A DNA stretch of 64,000 bases from NCBI GenBank assembly GCA_963851085.1, contig CAWKNX010000016.1, forward strand, positions 62,001 to 126,000, read 5' to 3'. Both the position numbers and the translations under genes were made by a program. The stretch comes from DATFVJ01 sp963851085 (lineage in GTDB: Bacteria > Actinomycetota > Actinomycetes > Streptosporangiales > Streptosporangiaceae). Positions 56,023-64,000 of this stretch are shown here, one piece after another (the stretch's first letter is position 1; every line of letters begins with the position of its first letter). Below the pieces are notes generated by a model that worked only from the letters and a program-made list of their open reading frames with translations, had not been told where the DNA came from and made no database searches.

Positions 56023-56954
56023 CTACTCCCCGAGGCCGGCGAACAGCGGGGTACTGAGGTACCGCTCGCCGAAGTCAGGGACCACCACCACGACCAGCTG
56101 GCCGGCGTTGCCCGGCCGGCGTGCCACCTGGACGGCGGCCCAGACCGCCGCCCCGGACGAGACACCCACCAGCAGCCCTTCCTCCCGGGCCAGCCGGCGG
56201 GCCATGCCGAACGCGGCGTCGTTGCCCACGGTCACGACCTCATCCATGAGACCGGCCTCGAAGACAGCCGGCACGAAACCGGCGCCGATGCCCTGGATCG
56301 GGTGCGGCCCCTTCGGGCCACCCGACAGCACCGGCGACGCGGCCGGCTCCACCGCCACCAGCCGCACCGACGGCTTGCGCTGCCTGAGCACCTGGCCCAC
56401 GCCGGTGATCGTGCCACCGGTGCCGACCCCGGCCACGAAGACGTCGACCGCACCCTCAGTGTCCCGCCAGACCTCCTCGGCCGTGGTCACCCGGTGGATC
56501 GCCGGGTTGGCCGGGTTCTCGAACTGCTGCGGCATGAAGTACCGCTCATCGCTCTTGGCCAGCTCCTCGCCCGGGCGATCGCGCCGGGCATCCCCTCGGG
56601 CCCGGGCGTCAGGATCAGGTCAGCGCCCAGCGCGCGCAGCAGCTGGCGCCGCTCACGGCTCATCGTCTCGGGCATCGTCAGCACACACCGGTAACCGCGG
56701 GCCGCGCAGACCATGGCCAGGGCGATACCCGTGTTGCCGCTGGTCGGCTCCAGGACGATCGTGCCCGGCCCGATCAGGCCAGCACGCTCCGCGGCATCGA
56801 CCATCGCCACACCGATCCGGTCCTTCACACTATGCGCCGGGTTATAAAACTCCAGCTTCGCCACCACCTGCGCCCCCGCGCCATCGGTCACCCGCCGCAG
56901 CCGCACCAGCGGCGTGTTCCCGATCAGCCGCGTGACATCATCGGCAATCCTCAT
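56023..56954 (-). CDS. cysK: Cysteine synthase (frameshifted)
   Basis: O-acetylserine sulfhydrylase, PLP fold II. The N-part is intact: MRIADDVTRLIGNTPLVRLR, PLP-lysine in NPAHSVKDRIGVAMVDAAER, SGNTGIALAMVCAARGYRCV and TPGPEGMPGAIARA. Here the frame breaks (about 56562): a one-base gain would give AEELAKSDERYFMPQQFENP, and the rest (VDVFVAGVGTGGTITGVGQV to FAGLGE) is intact in the other frame. ATG 56954 has GGAAGGGG upstream. With cysE it forms a cysteine synthesis unit divergent from the encapsulin. Whether the frameshift is real or an assembly error is unknown. Confidence 0.88.
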
Positions 56955-57291
56955 CGCCTGCCCCTTCCACCGGTCTGGCGGCCCGGCCGGCTCCTGCGGC
57001 CCGGCCACCGGTCAGTCCTGCCAGAAAGAACGCTCCCCGCCACGGTCATGGTCCGCCCAGGGCCGAAGGTCCCTCGAACCTGACTAAAACACCCAGAAAG
57101 ATAGGGATCTCCTGACCTTCGACCCTATTCGAGTGAAACAGGCCGCCCGCAGTGTGAATGGCGGCAGCTGCGCAGGCGCATCTCGACCTGGGCCATGCTC
57201 CACCGCTTCGGCGCGGAGCAGGCCCGGCATGCCCGTGCACACCGCTCAGCGGCCGCATCCCAGTCTTGGACTTTCAGGAGAGGGCACAGCA
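56955..57291. promoter_or_regulatory. Divergent cysK/encapsulin control region
   Basis: The interval must hold the promoters of both operons. It has an AT-richer core around 57082-57135 and an ATAGGG (57101) / CCCTAT (57123) inverted repeat with a 16-base gap, a possible operator. AGGAGAGGG at 57276-57284 is the encapsulin ribosome-binding site. No coding sequence is accepted here. Confidence 0.5.
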
Positions 57292-58221
57292 ATGCCAACC
57301 GACGAACAGGTCCGTCTCGCGCTCAGCGACCCGGCGGCACGCCAACTGGCAAACGCGACGAAGACCACCGCGCAGCTGGATACGATCACGCCGCGGTGGC
57401 TGACCCGGCTGCTGCAGTGGGTGCCGGTCGAAGCGGGCATTTACCGGCTGAACCGGGTCAAGCATCCGGAGGACGTCGAGATCGCCTGCCCGCCCCGCGA
57501 CGAGTCCGAGCTACCGCAGACCTACGTTGACTACGAGGAGTCGCCGCGGGAGTACTTCCTCAGCTCGGTCATGACCGTCGTCGACATCCACACGAGGATC
57601 TCCGACCTGTACAGCAGCCCGTACGACCAGATCGAGGAACAGCTACGGCTCACCATCGAGACGATCAAGGAGCGCCAGGAGAGCGAGCTGATCAACAACG
57701 AGGACTACGGCATGCTCGCCAACATCGCTGACGGGCAGCGCATCGCCACCCTCGCCGGCCCGCCGACCCCGGACGACCTCGATCAGCTGATCACGAAGGT
57801 CTGGAAGGAACCGGCGTTCTTCCTCACCCACCCGGACGCCGTCGCGGCCTTCGGCCGCGAGTGCACCCGCCGCGGGGTCCCGCCGGCGACGGTCAGTCTC
57901 TACGGGTCGCAGTTCGTCACCTGGCGCGGCCTGCCGATCATCCCGTCCGACAAGGTGCCGCTGGCCGACGGCAAGACCAATGTTCTGCTCCTTCGTGTCG
58001 GCGAGCAGCGCCGCGGCGTCGTCGGCCTGTTCCAGCCCGGCCTCGCCGGCGAGCGGTCGCCCGGGCTCTCCGTGCGGTTCATGGGCATCAACCGCAACGC
58101 CATCGCGTCGTACCTGGTCTCGCTGTACTGCTCGCTCGCGGTGCTCACCCCGTCCGCGCTCGCGGTCCTGGACGACGTCGAGGTTGGCAAGTTCCATGAA
58201 TACGACCACACCTACCGGTGA
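57292..58221 (+). CDS. Family 2A encapsulin shell protein
   Basis: A 309-residue HK97-fold capsid-like protein of the Family 2A (SrpI-type) encapsulins, which build 60-subunit protein compartments around a cysteine desulfurase. Recognisable blocks are LALSDPAARQLANATKTTAQ, ITPRWLTRLLQWVPVEAGIY, RLNRVKHPEDVEIACPP, a negatively charged ESELPQTYVDYEESPREYFL, NNEDYGMLANIADGQRIATL and AFGRECTRRGVPPATVSLYG, followed by RSPGLSVRFMGINRNAIASY and VLDDVEVGKFHEYDHTYR at the end. ATG 57292 lies 7 bases after AGGAGAGGG. The downstream gene encodes the expected cargo, overlapping by 26 bases. It stands divergent to cysK-cysE. Confidence 0.93.
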   Translation: MPTDEQVRLALSDPAARQLANATKTTAQLDTITPRWLTRLLQWVPVEAGIYRLNRVKHPEDVEIACPPRDESELPQTYVDYEESPREYFLSSVMTVVDIHTRISDLYSSPYDQIEEQLRLTIETIKERQESELINNEDYGMLANIADGQRIATLAGPPTPDDLDQLITKVWKEPAFFLTHPDAVAAFGRECTRRGVPPATVSLYGSQFVTWRGLPIIPSDKVPLADGKTNVLLLRVGEQRRGVVGLFQPGLAGERSPGLSVRFMGINRNAIASYLVSLYCSLAVLTPSALAVLDDVEVGKFHEYDHTYR

Positions 58222-59784
58222 CGGCGTGAGCGCCGCGCCGGATTGGCTGCCCGACGAGGCGGAGCTGGCCCGGCTGGCCAACGCGCTCTTCGCCGCGATC
58301 CCGGGTGACCAGCCGGCCACCGCGATCCCTGGTGACCATCAGGTCACGGCGATCCCGGGTCATCAGCCGGTCACGGCGCGCCCCGGTCGGCTGCCGCCCG
58401 CGGCGTCCCCAAGCGCGGCCGGCGTCCGGCCGGAGCGGCTCGCGCCCGCGTTCGCGCTGCCGGGCACCGGCCATCCCGCGGCGCCGTCCTTCTACTTCAT
58501 CGATGAGCCGGCGCCGGACGCTCTGCCCCCGCCGGCGTGGCCGCCGGCATCCAGCCGGCGTTCGACGCCGAGGCGGTCCGCAGGGACTTCCCGATCCTCG
58601 GTGAGCGGATCAACGGGCGGAAGCTCGTGTGGCTGGACAACGCGGCGACGACGCAGAAGCCGCAGGCGGTGATCGACCGGCTCGGCTACTTCTACGCCCG
58701 CGAGAACTCCAACGTGCACCGCGCGGCCCACACCCTCGCGGCACGGGCGACCGACGCCTACGAGGGCGCACGGACGACGGTCGCGGACTACCTCGGCGCA
58801 CCGTCGAGCGAGACCGTCGTCTTCACCCGGGGCGCCACCGAGGCGATCAACCTGGTCGCACAGGCCTGGGGCCGTGAGCACATCGGGCCAGAGGACGAGA
58901 TCGTGATCTCGTATCTCGAGCATCATGCGAACATCGTGCCGTGGCAGCAGCTCGCGGCGCAGACCGGCGCGAAGCTGAAGGTCATCCCGGTCGACGACGA
59001 GGGCCAGCTGCTGCTCGACGGGTACCAGGAGCTCCTGACCGGCCGCACCCGCCTGGTGGCGGTCTCGCACGTCTCCAACGCGCTGGGGACCATCGTCCCG
59101 ATCCGCGAGGTCATCGCGGCGGCGCACCGGGCCGGCGCCAAGGTGCTCATCGACGGCGCGCAGGCCGTCGCGCACATCCCCGTCGACGTGCGCGAACTGG
59201 ACGCCGATTTCTACGTGTTCTCCGGGCACAAGGTGTTCGCGCCGGCCGGCATCGGGGTGCTCTACGGCAAGCCGGAGGTCCTCGAAACGACGCCGCCGTG
59301 GCAGGGCGGCGGGAACATGATCCGGGACGTCACGTTCGAGCGAACCACCTACCAGCACCCGCCAGCCCGGTTCGAGGCGGGGACGGGCAGCATCGCCGAC
59401 GCGGCCGCGCTCGGCACCGCCCTGGACTACGTCAACCGGATCGGCCTGCCGAACATCGCCCGTTACGAGCACGAGCTGCTCGGCTACGCAACAAGGGAGA
59501 TCCGGACCGTGCCCGGTCTCCGCCTGGTCGGCACGGCGCCCGACAAGGCCAGCATCCTGTCGTTCGTCCTCGACGGCTACCGGCCCGAGGACGTCGGCTC
59601 GGCGCTGGACAAAGAGGGCATCGCGGTCCGCGCCGGCCATCACTGCGCGCAGCCCATCCTGCGCCGCTACGGGCTGGAGTCGACCGTCCGGCCATCGCTG
59701 GCCATGTACAACACCCATGGCGAGGTCGACCTCCTGGTCGCGGCGCTGCGCAGGATGGCGGCGACGGCCGGCCGTCGCCGGTGA
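58196..59784 (+). CDS. Encapsulin-cargo cysteine desulfurase (SufS-type, frameshifted)
   Basis: Two reading frames form one protein. The first (ATG 58196 or GTG 58226) encodes about 110 disordered residues: DWLPDEAELARLANALFAAI, three 9-residue repeats (IPGDQPATA, IPGDHQVTA, IPGHQPVTA) and PSFYFIDEPAPDAL. This is an encapsulation domain as in Family 2A cargo. The second frame encodes the catalytic domain from AFDAEAVRRDFPILGERING: DNAATTQKPQAVIDRL, ATEAINLVAQAWG, PLP-lysine in YVFSGHKVFAPAGIGVLYG and active cysteine in RAGHHCAQPILRRYG. One more C in the CCCCC run at 58526-58530 would join them (ALPPAGVAAGIQPAFDAEAV). The enzyme would release cysteine sulfur inside the shell. Confidence 0.9.
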
Positions 59785-60216
59785 GCGCGGGACCCTGCGG
59801 CGGTGCCTGTCACCGCACCGGGCATGGCGGGTAACCCTCTCCAGGTGGGCCCGGCGGCCCGCCCCCGGCTGGCGCGCCACCGGCGGGTATGGGCACACGA
59901 TGCGGCAGCCGTTCGGGATCAATCTCCTGATACGTGGGTCGCGGACTCACATCGAGCAGGGAGCGGCCCCCCGCAGGTCGGCGGGGGGATCCCGGGGGTC
60001 GTCTCAACCGTGGAAATCAGAGCAATACAGTCTTAACGACTGCCGCGCGTGCGCCACGGCCTGTCAACGCCGCGACCGCCGGGTGCCGCCGGCGGCCTAC
60101 CGGGTCCAGGCCCCAAACCGGGGCAGGCCGACCTGCCGGGCCGCCAGCCCGGTAGGTGCTGACACCAGCCGGGGAATCCGGCGTCGAACGGCAGGTGCCA
60201 GATCCTGGAGCCGCAT

Positions 60217-60262
60217 CGTGTATTTTCTATTTTTTCGATTGACTTTATCGGAAATACTCCGG
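60217..60262 (+). promoter_or_regulatory. AT-rich promoter region of the sulfite oxidase gene
   Basis: GTATTTTC (60220-60227) and GGAAATAC (60250-60257) form an inverted repeat enclosing a T-rich stretch and TTGACTTTATC, standing out from the GC-rich surroundings. A related GTATTTCCG lies before the leader peptide at 63090. The rest of 59785-60216 contains the TTAACGACTGCCGCG motif at 60033 and no gene. Confidence 0.5.
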
Positions 60263-60314
60263 ACCATGACCGAGTGGGTGGGAGGCGGACGGACGGTCGA
60301 CCGGGAGGCGTGGT

Positions 60315-61698
60315 ATGGACCGCGAGGAGCTGGCCGGTGCGGACATGACGGACGAGGCCACATATGACGGGCTGCGCTTGTCACAGTGGCTGCGGGGACA
60401 GGCGCGCGGCGACGGGATGTCCCGGCGCGAGCTGCTGCGGGTGTTCGGCGCCGCCGACCTTGCGGCGGCACCCGGGCTCGCGACGGCACCCGGGCTCGCG
60501 ACGGCACCGGGGCTCGCGACGGCACCTGGGCTCGCGACGGCACCTGGGCCGCGCGCCGCGGCCGGCCGAGGCGCTCACCCGGCGGCTGCAAACGAGCCCG
60601 CAGGCTCGGGCCCGATCGTGAAGCCGTTGCCGCCGGACCTGTTCTACGTCTACGGGTCGAACGCCGAGATGCGGTGGGAGGCGATGCAGGGCCAGGGGTA
60701 CATCGTTCCTGTCGACCGGTTCTTCGTCCGTAACCACACCTCGACGCCGTTGATCGACGCGGGGACCTGGCGGCTAAAGGTGTTCGGTGCCGGACTGCGC
60801 GGGGCCCCCAGCCTCGGCGATGCCGTGGAGTTCAGCTACGAGGACCTGCTCGGCCTCCCCGCCGTTTCGCTGACCGCCTTCATCGAGTGCGCCGGCAACG
60901 GCCGTAGCTTCTTCACCAGCCAGCAGAACGAGAGCGTTACCGGCACGCCGTGGAGACTCGGCGCCGTCGGTGTGGCGCGCTGGCGCGGTGTACGGCTTCG
61001 GACCGTGCTGGAACGAGCCGGCCTGACCCCAGCCGCGGTGGACGTCATGCCGCAGGGGCTGGACCCTGACTTCGTCAGCGCGGATGTCGACCTGGGGCAG
61101 GTCCGGCGCCCGCTGCCGGTCGCCAAGGCGGTGCGGGATGTACTGCTCGCATACGAGATGAACGGTCAGACGCTGCCCCCGGACAGCGGATTCCCGGTCC
61201 GGCTGGTGGTTCCGTCCTGGGCCGGGGTGGCATCCATCAAGTGGGTCGGCCAGATCGAAGTCTCCGACGCGCCGCTGATCTCGCCGTGGAACACCCAGTT
61301 CTACCGGCTGTTCGGGCCGAGTTACCCGGCGGAGGGCGCACCGATCACCCGCCAGGCCGTCAAGAGCGCATTCGAGCTGGCCTGGGACGCACAGCTCGCG
61401 GCCGGCCAGACGTACCTGCTCCAGGGCAGGTCATGGTCGGGCAACGGGCGGATCAGGCGGGTGGAGGTGAGCACTGACGCAGGGCAGACCTGGCGGCGCG
61501 CCACCCCGCTCGGCCGTGGATCCAGCGACGCGTGGCAGCGCTGGCAAATCCCGTGGCGGCCCCGCCAGCCCGGCTCCTTACACGCTGCAGGCCCGGGCCA
61601 CCGACGTCACCGGTGCGGCGCAGCCTGACACGGTTACCTACAACACGCTCGGGTACCTGTTCGGCGCCGTGGTCCGCCACCCCGTCACGGTGACGTGA
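60315..61698 (+). CDS. Sulfite-oxidase-family molybdoenzyme (frameshifted 3' end)
   Basis: An N-terminal segment MSRRELLRVFGAADLAAAPG resembles a Tat signal and is followed by APGLAT repeats from an 18-bp DNA repeat (60470-60545). The molybdopterin domain has FFVRNHTSTPLIDAGTWRLK, Mo-ligand cysteine in LTAFIECAGNGRSFF, LGAVGVARWRGVRLRTVLER, GFPVRLVVPSWAGVASIKWV. The dimerisation domain has GRIRRVEVSTDAGQTWRRAT and ends PYTLQARATDVTGAAQPDTV in another frame after an extra base near 61578. GGAGG lies 6 bases before ATG 60315. It probably oxidises sulfite to sulfate outside the cytoplasm, but the family also includes other sulfur or non-sulfur oxidases. Confidence 0.87.
60468..60550 (+). repeat. 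18-bp in-gene repeat (APGLAT)
   Basis: GCACCCGGGCTCGCGACG repeats four times just after the signal-like segment of the sulfite oxidase gene. The period is a multiple of three, so the frame is kept. Confidence 0.9.
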
Positions 61699-61740
61699 CA
61701 ACCTGAGCCCGGCCGGGGGCAGGTCCTCCCGGCCGCTGTG

Positions 61741-62349
61741 TCAGCGGTTGGCCGGGGTGAATCTGTAGCCGACGCGCCGGACCGTGACCAGGCACCTGGC
61801 GTATTCGGGGCCGAGTTTGCGCCGCAGCCGGTGGATATGAACGTCGACGGTGCGGGTGCGGCCTTGCTCCGAGTAGCCCCACACGGAGTCGAGAAGCTGA
61901 CCGCGGGAGAAGACCCGGCCCGGGTTCGAGATGAGGAAGTCGAGCAGCTCGAACTCCTGGAACGTCAGGCCAGACTTTCTGCTGTCTACCAGGACCTCCC
62001 GGTTCTCACGGTCCACGACGAGCCCTTCGGTCAGCGGAACGGGCGGCGGCGAGCCGTCTTGACGCGGCGTCTGCAGGAGATAGCCGACAATTGCCAGCGT
62101 CGTCGCCGCGTCTACCGGGACGACAGCAAGCACCGTGCCTGGGGCATCATGCGGTGCTTCCCACATCCCCCCGGATTCCGGCTCGGTGTGATCGGCGGCG
62201 GCGTTCCTGAGTCGCTCGGTCAAGCGGAAGACATTGGATGACTGGGCAAGAGGTCGCGCGGATAGGGGTGCCGGATCCAGCGCGGTATCCGCGAGACCGC
62301 TGAGGCGCACAGCTCTGCGGTCTGCGTCGGTGCGTACGGCGGAATTCAT
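61741..62349 (-). CDS. Winged-helix (OmpR/PhoB-type) DNA-binding regulator
   Basis: 202 residues. No receiver domain is present. The C-terminal third is a clear transcriptional-regulator winged helix: LTFQEFELLDFLISNPGRVF, SRGQLLDSVWGYSEQGRTRT, VDVHIHRLRRKLGPEYARCL and VRRVGYRFTP. A TTLAIVGYLLQ segment precedes it. The start is set at ATG 62349 because GGAGGACAGCT lies just upstream; the frame open to 62610 is low-complexity. Orphan regulator next to sulfur genes; control of them is plausible but unproven. Confidence 0.85.
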   Translation of the reverse strand: MNSAVRTDADRRAVRLSGLADTALDPAPLSARPLAQSSNVFRLTERLRNAAADHTEPESGGMWEAPHDAPGTVLAVVPVDAATTLAIVGYLLQTPRQDGSPPPVPLTEGLVVDRENREVLVDSRKSGLTFQEFELLDFLISNPGRVFSRGQLLDSVWGYSEQGRTRTVDVHIHRLRRKLGPEYARCLVTVRRVGYRFTPANR

Positions 62350-62648
62350 AGCTGTCCTCCGGGTTCGCGAAGTAGCGGCGGCGCCAGCCGCGCCGGGCCG
62401 GTCGGTGAGCAGGAGCAGGAGCCGCGGACCGGATCTGGACGTGCAGCAATGTGTGCGCGGGCCGAGTGCCCGCGCATGGTACGGAAAGATGCCGCACCGA
62501 ATGAGCCGGCCATGCTCGCGGCGAAGCCCGAAAGCCACCGGCTGGGCCAGTGCCAGGCTGATAACGGCTCCGGGCTGAACCCGGTCTGGACGAAAACCCG
62601 GCTGTGACATCGGCCTGAGGCCGTGAGAAACGGACGGGCCCGACGCGG

Positions 62649-62729
62649 TCAGACCGCGAGAAAACAGAGCGCGCTTGCGACGAGGAGCAGGTCCACGTAC
62701 CGGCGCTCCGACCCGTCGTAGGACGTCAT
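62649..62729 (-). CDS. Small sulfur-type leader peptide
   Basis: Twenty-six codons: MTSYDGSERRYVDLLLVASA then LCFLAV. The core RRYVDLLLVASALC matches the actinobacterial putative leader-peptide pattern R-R-H-V-D-L-x-R-V-x-x-A-L-C that precedes sulfur-metabolism genes. It lies 300 bases upstream of the regulator start on the same strand. Too short for certainty from sequence alone. Confidence 0.6.
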   Translation of the reverse strand: MTSYDGSERRYVDLLLVASALCFLAV

Positions 62730-63015
62730 GACCTCAGGGTGTCAGCTGGATCTGATCATGTCAATAATTTCGATCTGAAAAGTAGAGTTAATCACAAGCC
62801 GACCGCCGCGATCAGCCGGCTGGCCCCCCCTCTTCCCCCCGGGGTGGTTCCACGACCTGGAATGATGCCGATGCTGTCGGCCGCGCTGCGCACCGCCTCC
62901 AGCGTGCCGCCGGAGGCCTCTCCGCTCAAGGGGCAACCCTCATCCCGGTGGCTGGAGGACCCCCTCGGGGGGGCAGATCTCGCCAAAAGGGCCGGCGGCG
63001 ACCCCATGGCGCCGC

Positions 63016-63060
63016 GTATTTCCGATTATTCAAGTAGGTATTGTAAGTAATCTGGCGTCC
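63016..63060 (+). promoter_or_regulatory. AT-rich promoter-like region before the second leader peptide
   Basis: GTATTTCCG at 63016, then TTATTCAAGTAGGTATTGTA, sharing the GTATTTCCG word with the sulfite oxidase upstream region. An AT-rich patch at 62757-62795 (TCGATCTGAA at 62770) lies before the other leader peptide; the same word is at 47673 before the metal transporter. Confidence 0.45.
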
Positions 63061-63089
63061 GGGCTATGGTGCGGAGAGTGGGCATCATC

Positions 63090-63200
63090 ATGGCGGCGGG
63101 ATCGCGAGGACGCGCCGCCACGTTGACCACCCGCAGGCACGTCGACCTGAAGCGCGTCGCCGCGGCGCTGTGTCCGTGCTGCCCTGGCCGAACGGGGTGA
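63090..63200 (+). CDS. Cysteine-rich sulfur leader peptide
   Basis: Thirty-six codons from ATG 63090, containing LTTRRHVDLKRVAAALCPCC near the end, then PGRTG and TGA. The RRHVDLxRVAxALC core with C-terminal Cys cluster is the known actinobacterial leader type; consecutive Cys codons would stall ribosomes when cysteine is scarce. It sits 91 bases before the flavin monooxygenase start on the same strand, the expected position for attenuation control. Confidence 0.75.
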   Translation: MAAGSRGRAATLTTRRHVDLKRVAAALCPCCPGRTG

Positions 63201-63291
63201 GCCGGACGGCTTGCTGATCCTGGCCCGGGCCGGATCGTCAACGGGGCGCTCGCCGGTGAGTCAGCAACCTAACGGAAGGGCGAATCCAATC

Positions 63292-64000
63292 ATGCCCGCA
63301 CCATCGGTGCCGATGCATCTGGCGGTCGCGCTCGACGGGGCCGGCTGGCACCCCGCCGCGTGGCGCGAGCCTGATGCCCGGCCGGCGGAGCTGTTCACGG
63401 CGGCGTACTGGGTGGACCTGGTGCGGGAGGCGGAGCGCGGGCTGCTTGATTTCGTGACGATCGAGGATTCGCTGTGCCTGCAGTCCTGCCGCGCCGATGG
63501 TCCGGACGGGCGCACCGACCAGATGCGCGGGCGGCTGGACGCGGTGCTGGTCGCCGCCCGGGTGGCGCCGCTGACGCGCCACATCGGGCTGGTCCCCACC
63601 GTGGTCGTCACGCACACCGAGCCGTTCCACGTCTCCAAGGCGATCGCCACGCTCGACTACGCGAGCAGCGGCCGGGCCGGGCTGCGGATCCGGGTTTCCG
63701 CGCGGCCGGACGAGGCGGCTCATTTCGGGCGCCGCGTGCTGCCAGGGGCGGCTGGCGAGGAGCGCGGCGGCCCGGCCAGGCAGGGATTGCTCGCCGGGCT
63801 GCTGGATGAGGCCGCCGACTACGTCGAGGTCGTGCGCCGTCTGTGGGATAGCTGGGAGGATGACGCGGAGATCCGCGATACGGCGACCGGGCGCTTCGTG
63901 GACCGTACCAGGCTGCACTACATCGACTTCACGGGCCGCTGCTTCAGCGTCAAGGGGCCGTCGATCACCCCGCGCCCGCCGCAGGGGCAGCCCATCGTCA
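63292..64000 (+). CDS. LLM-class flavin-dependent monooxygenase (cut by window end)
   Basis: At least 236 residues before the window ends. MHLAVALDGAGWHPAAWREP, DLVREAERGLLDFVTIEDSL, RLDAVLVAARVAPLTRHIGL, VPTVVVTHTEPFHVSKAIAT, LDYASSGRAGLRIRVSARPD and YVEVVRRLWDSWEDDAEIRD match NtaA/SnaA/DszA-type FMNH2-dependent monooxygenases. Members near sulfur leaders often release sulfite or sulfur from organosulfur compounds. Substrate is not decided here. ATG 63292 follows GGAAGGG. Confidence 0.88.
   Translation, partial: MPAPSVPMHLAVALDGAGWHPAAWREPDARPAELFTAAYWVDLVREAERGLLDFVTIEDSLCLQSCRADGPDGRTDQMRGRLDAVLVAARVAPLTRHIGLVPTVVVTHTEPFHVSKAIATLDYASSGRAGLRIRVSARPDEAAHFGRRVLPGAAGEERGGPARQGLLAGLLDEAADYVEVVRRLWDSWEDDAEIRDTATGRFVDRTRLHYIDFTGRCFSVKGPSITPRPPQGQPIV

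Noticed and set aside
57158..57280. Possible leader peptide before the encapsulin (AQAHLDLGHAP then CPC).
   Set aside because: It shares only HLDL and Cys residues with the leader pattern and the frame runs into the encapsulin gene without a stop; too weak.

Overview
The window is a very GC-rich chromosome segment from an actinobacterium, most likely a mycelial, peptidoglycan-elongating actinomycete related to Streptosporangiales or Streptomycetales (inference). The evidence is the heavy G/C third-position bias, the conserved actinobacterial order of housekeeping genes, MreBCD/RodA elongasome genes, a two-subunit ClpP, an ECF42-type sigma factor with a DGPF partner, and actinobacterial sulfur leader peptides. 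No transposase, prophage, CRISPR array or rRNA was recognised.

Bases 1-36 kb are core genome, read mostly on the minus strand: tig-clpP1-clpP2-clpX, folC-DUF4233-ndk-mreB-mreC-mreD-mrdA-rodA, the radical SAM/DUF2344 pair-rne-rplU-rpmA-obgE-proB, and nadD-rsfS at the left edge. This resembles the usual actinobacterial order, but proA is missing between proB and nadD and valS is missing beside folC. The gaps contain a phenylacetate-CoA-ligase-like gene, an M48 protease, an ECF42/DGPF pair and a divergent FolC-like paralogue. Intergenic spaces are unusually full of minisatellites (units of 17, 19, 21, 39, 47, 53, 112 and 135 bp) and dispersed palindromes.

Bases 36-54 kb are accessory: a tandem membrane-anchored esterase pair, L-2-hydroxyglutarate oxidase, an aldo/keto reductase relic beside a tRNA-Pro, an SDR, and a segmental duplicate of the ndk-mreB junction (decayed ndk end plus a second MreB about 91% identical to the first). 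These are followed by a stress/glycogen group (universal stress protein, GlgX, a GlgP relic, an SRPBCC protein) with DosR-like boxes, then a Zur-type-box-preceded zinc/manganese ABC transporter with two permeases and two secreted proteins of unknown function.

Bases 54-64 kb look like a sulfur island. CysE and CysK diverge from a Family 2A encapsulin shell gene and its cargo-type cysteine desulfurase, which carries an N-terminal disordered encapsulation domain. A sulfite-oxidase-family molybdoenzyme, a winged-helix regulator, two sulfur-type leader peptides and a flavin-dependent monooxygenase follow. Together they could make cysteine, transfer its sulfur into a protein shell and handle sulfite or organosulfur compounds. 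Several genes here (cysK, the desulfurase, the sulfite oxidase) and elsewhere (rne and tig tails, an esterase) carry single apparent frameshifts. These may be assembly indels rather than real lesions.
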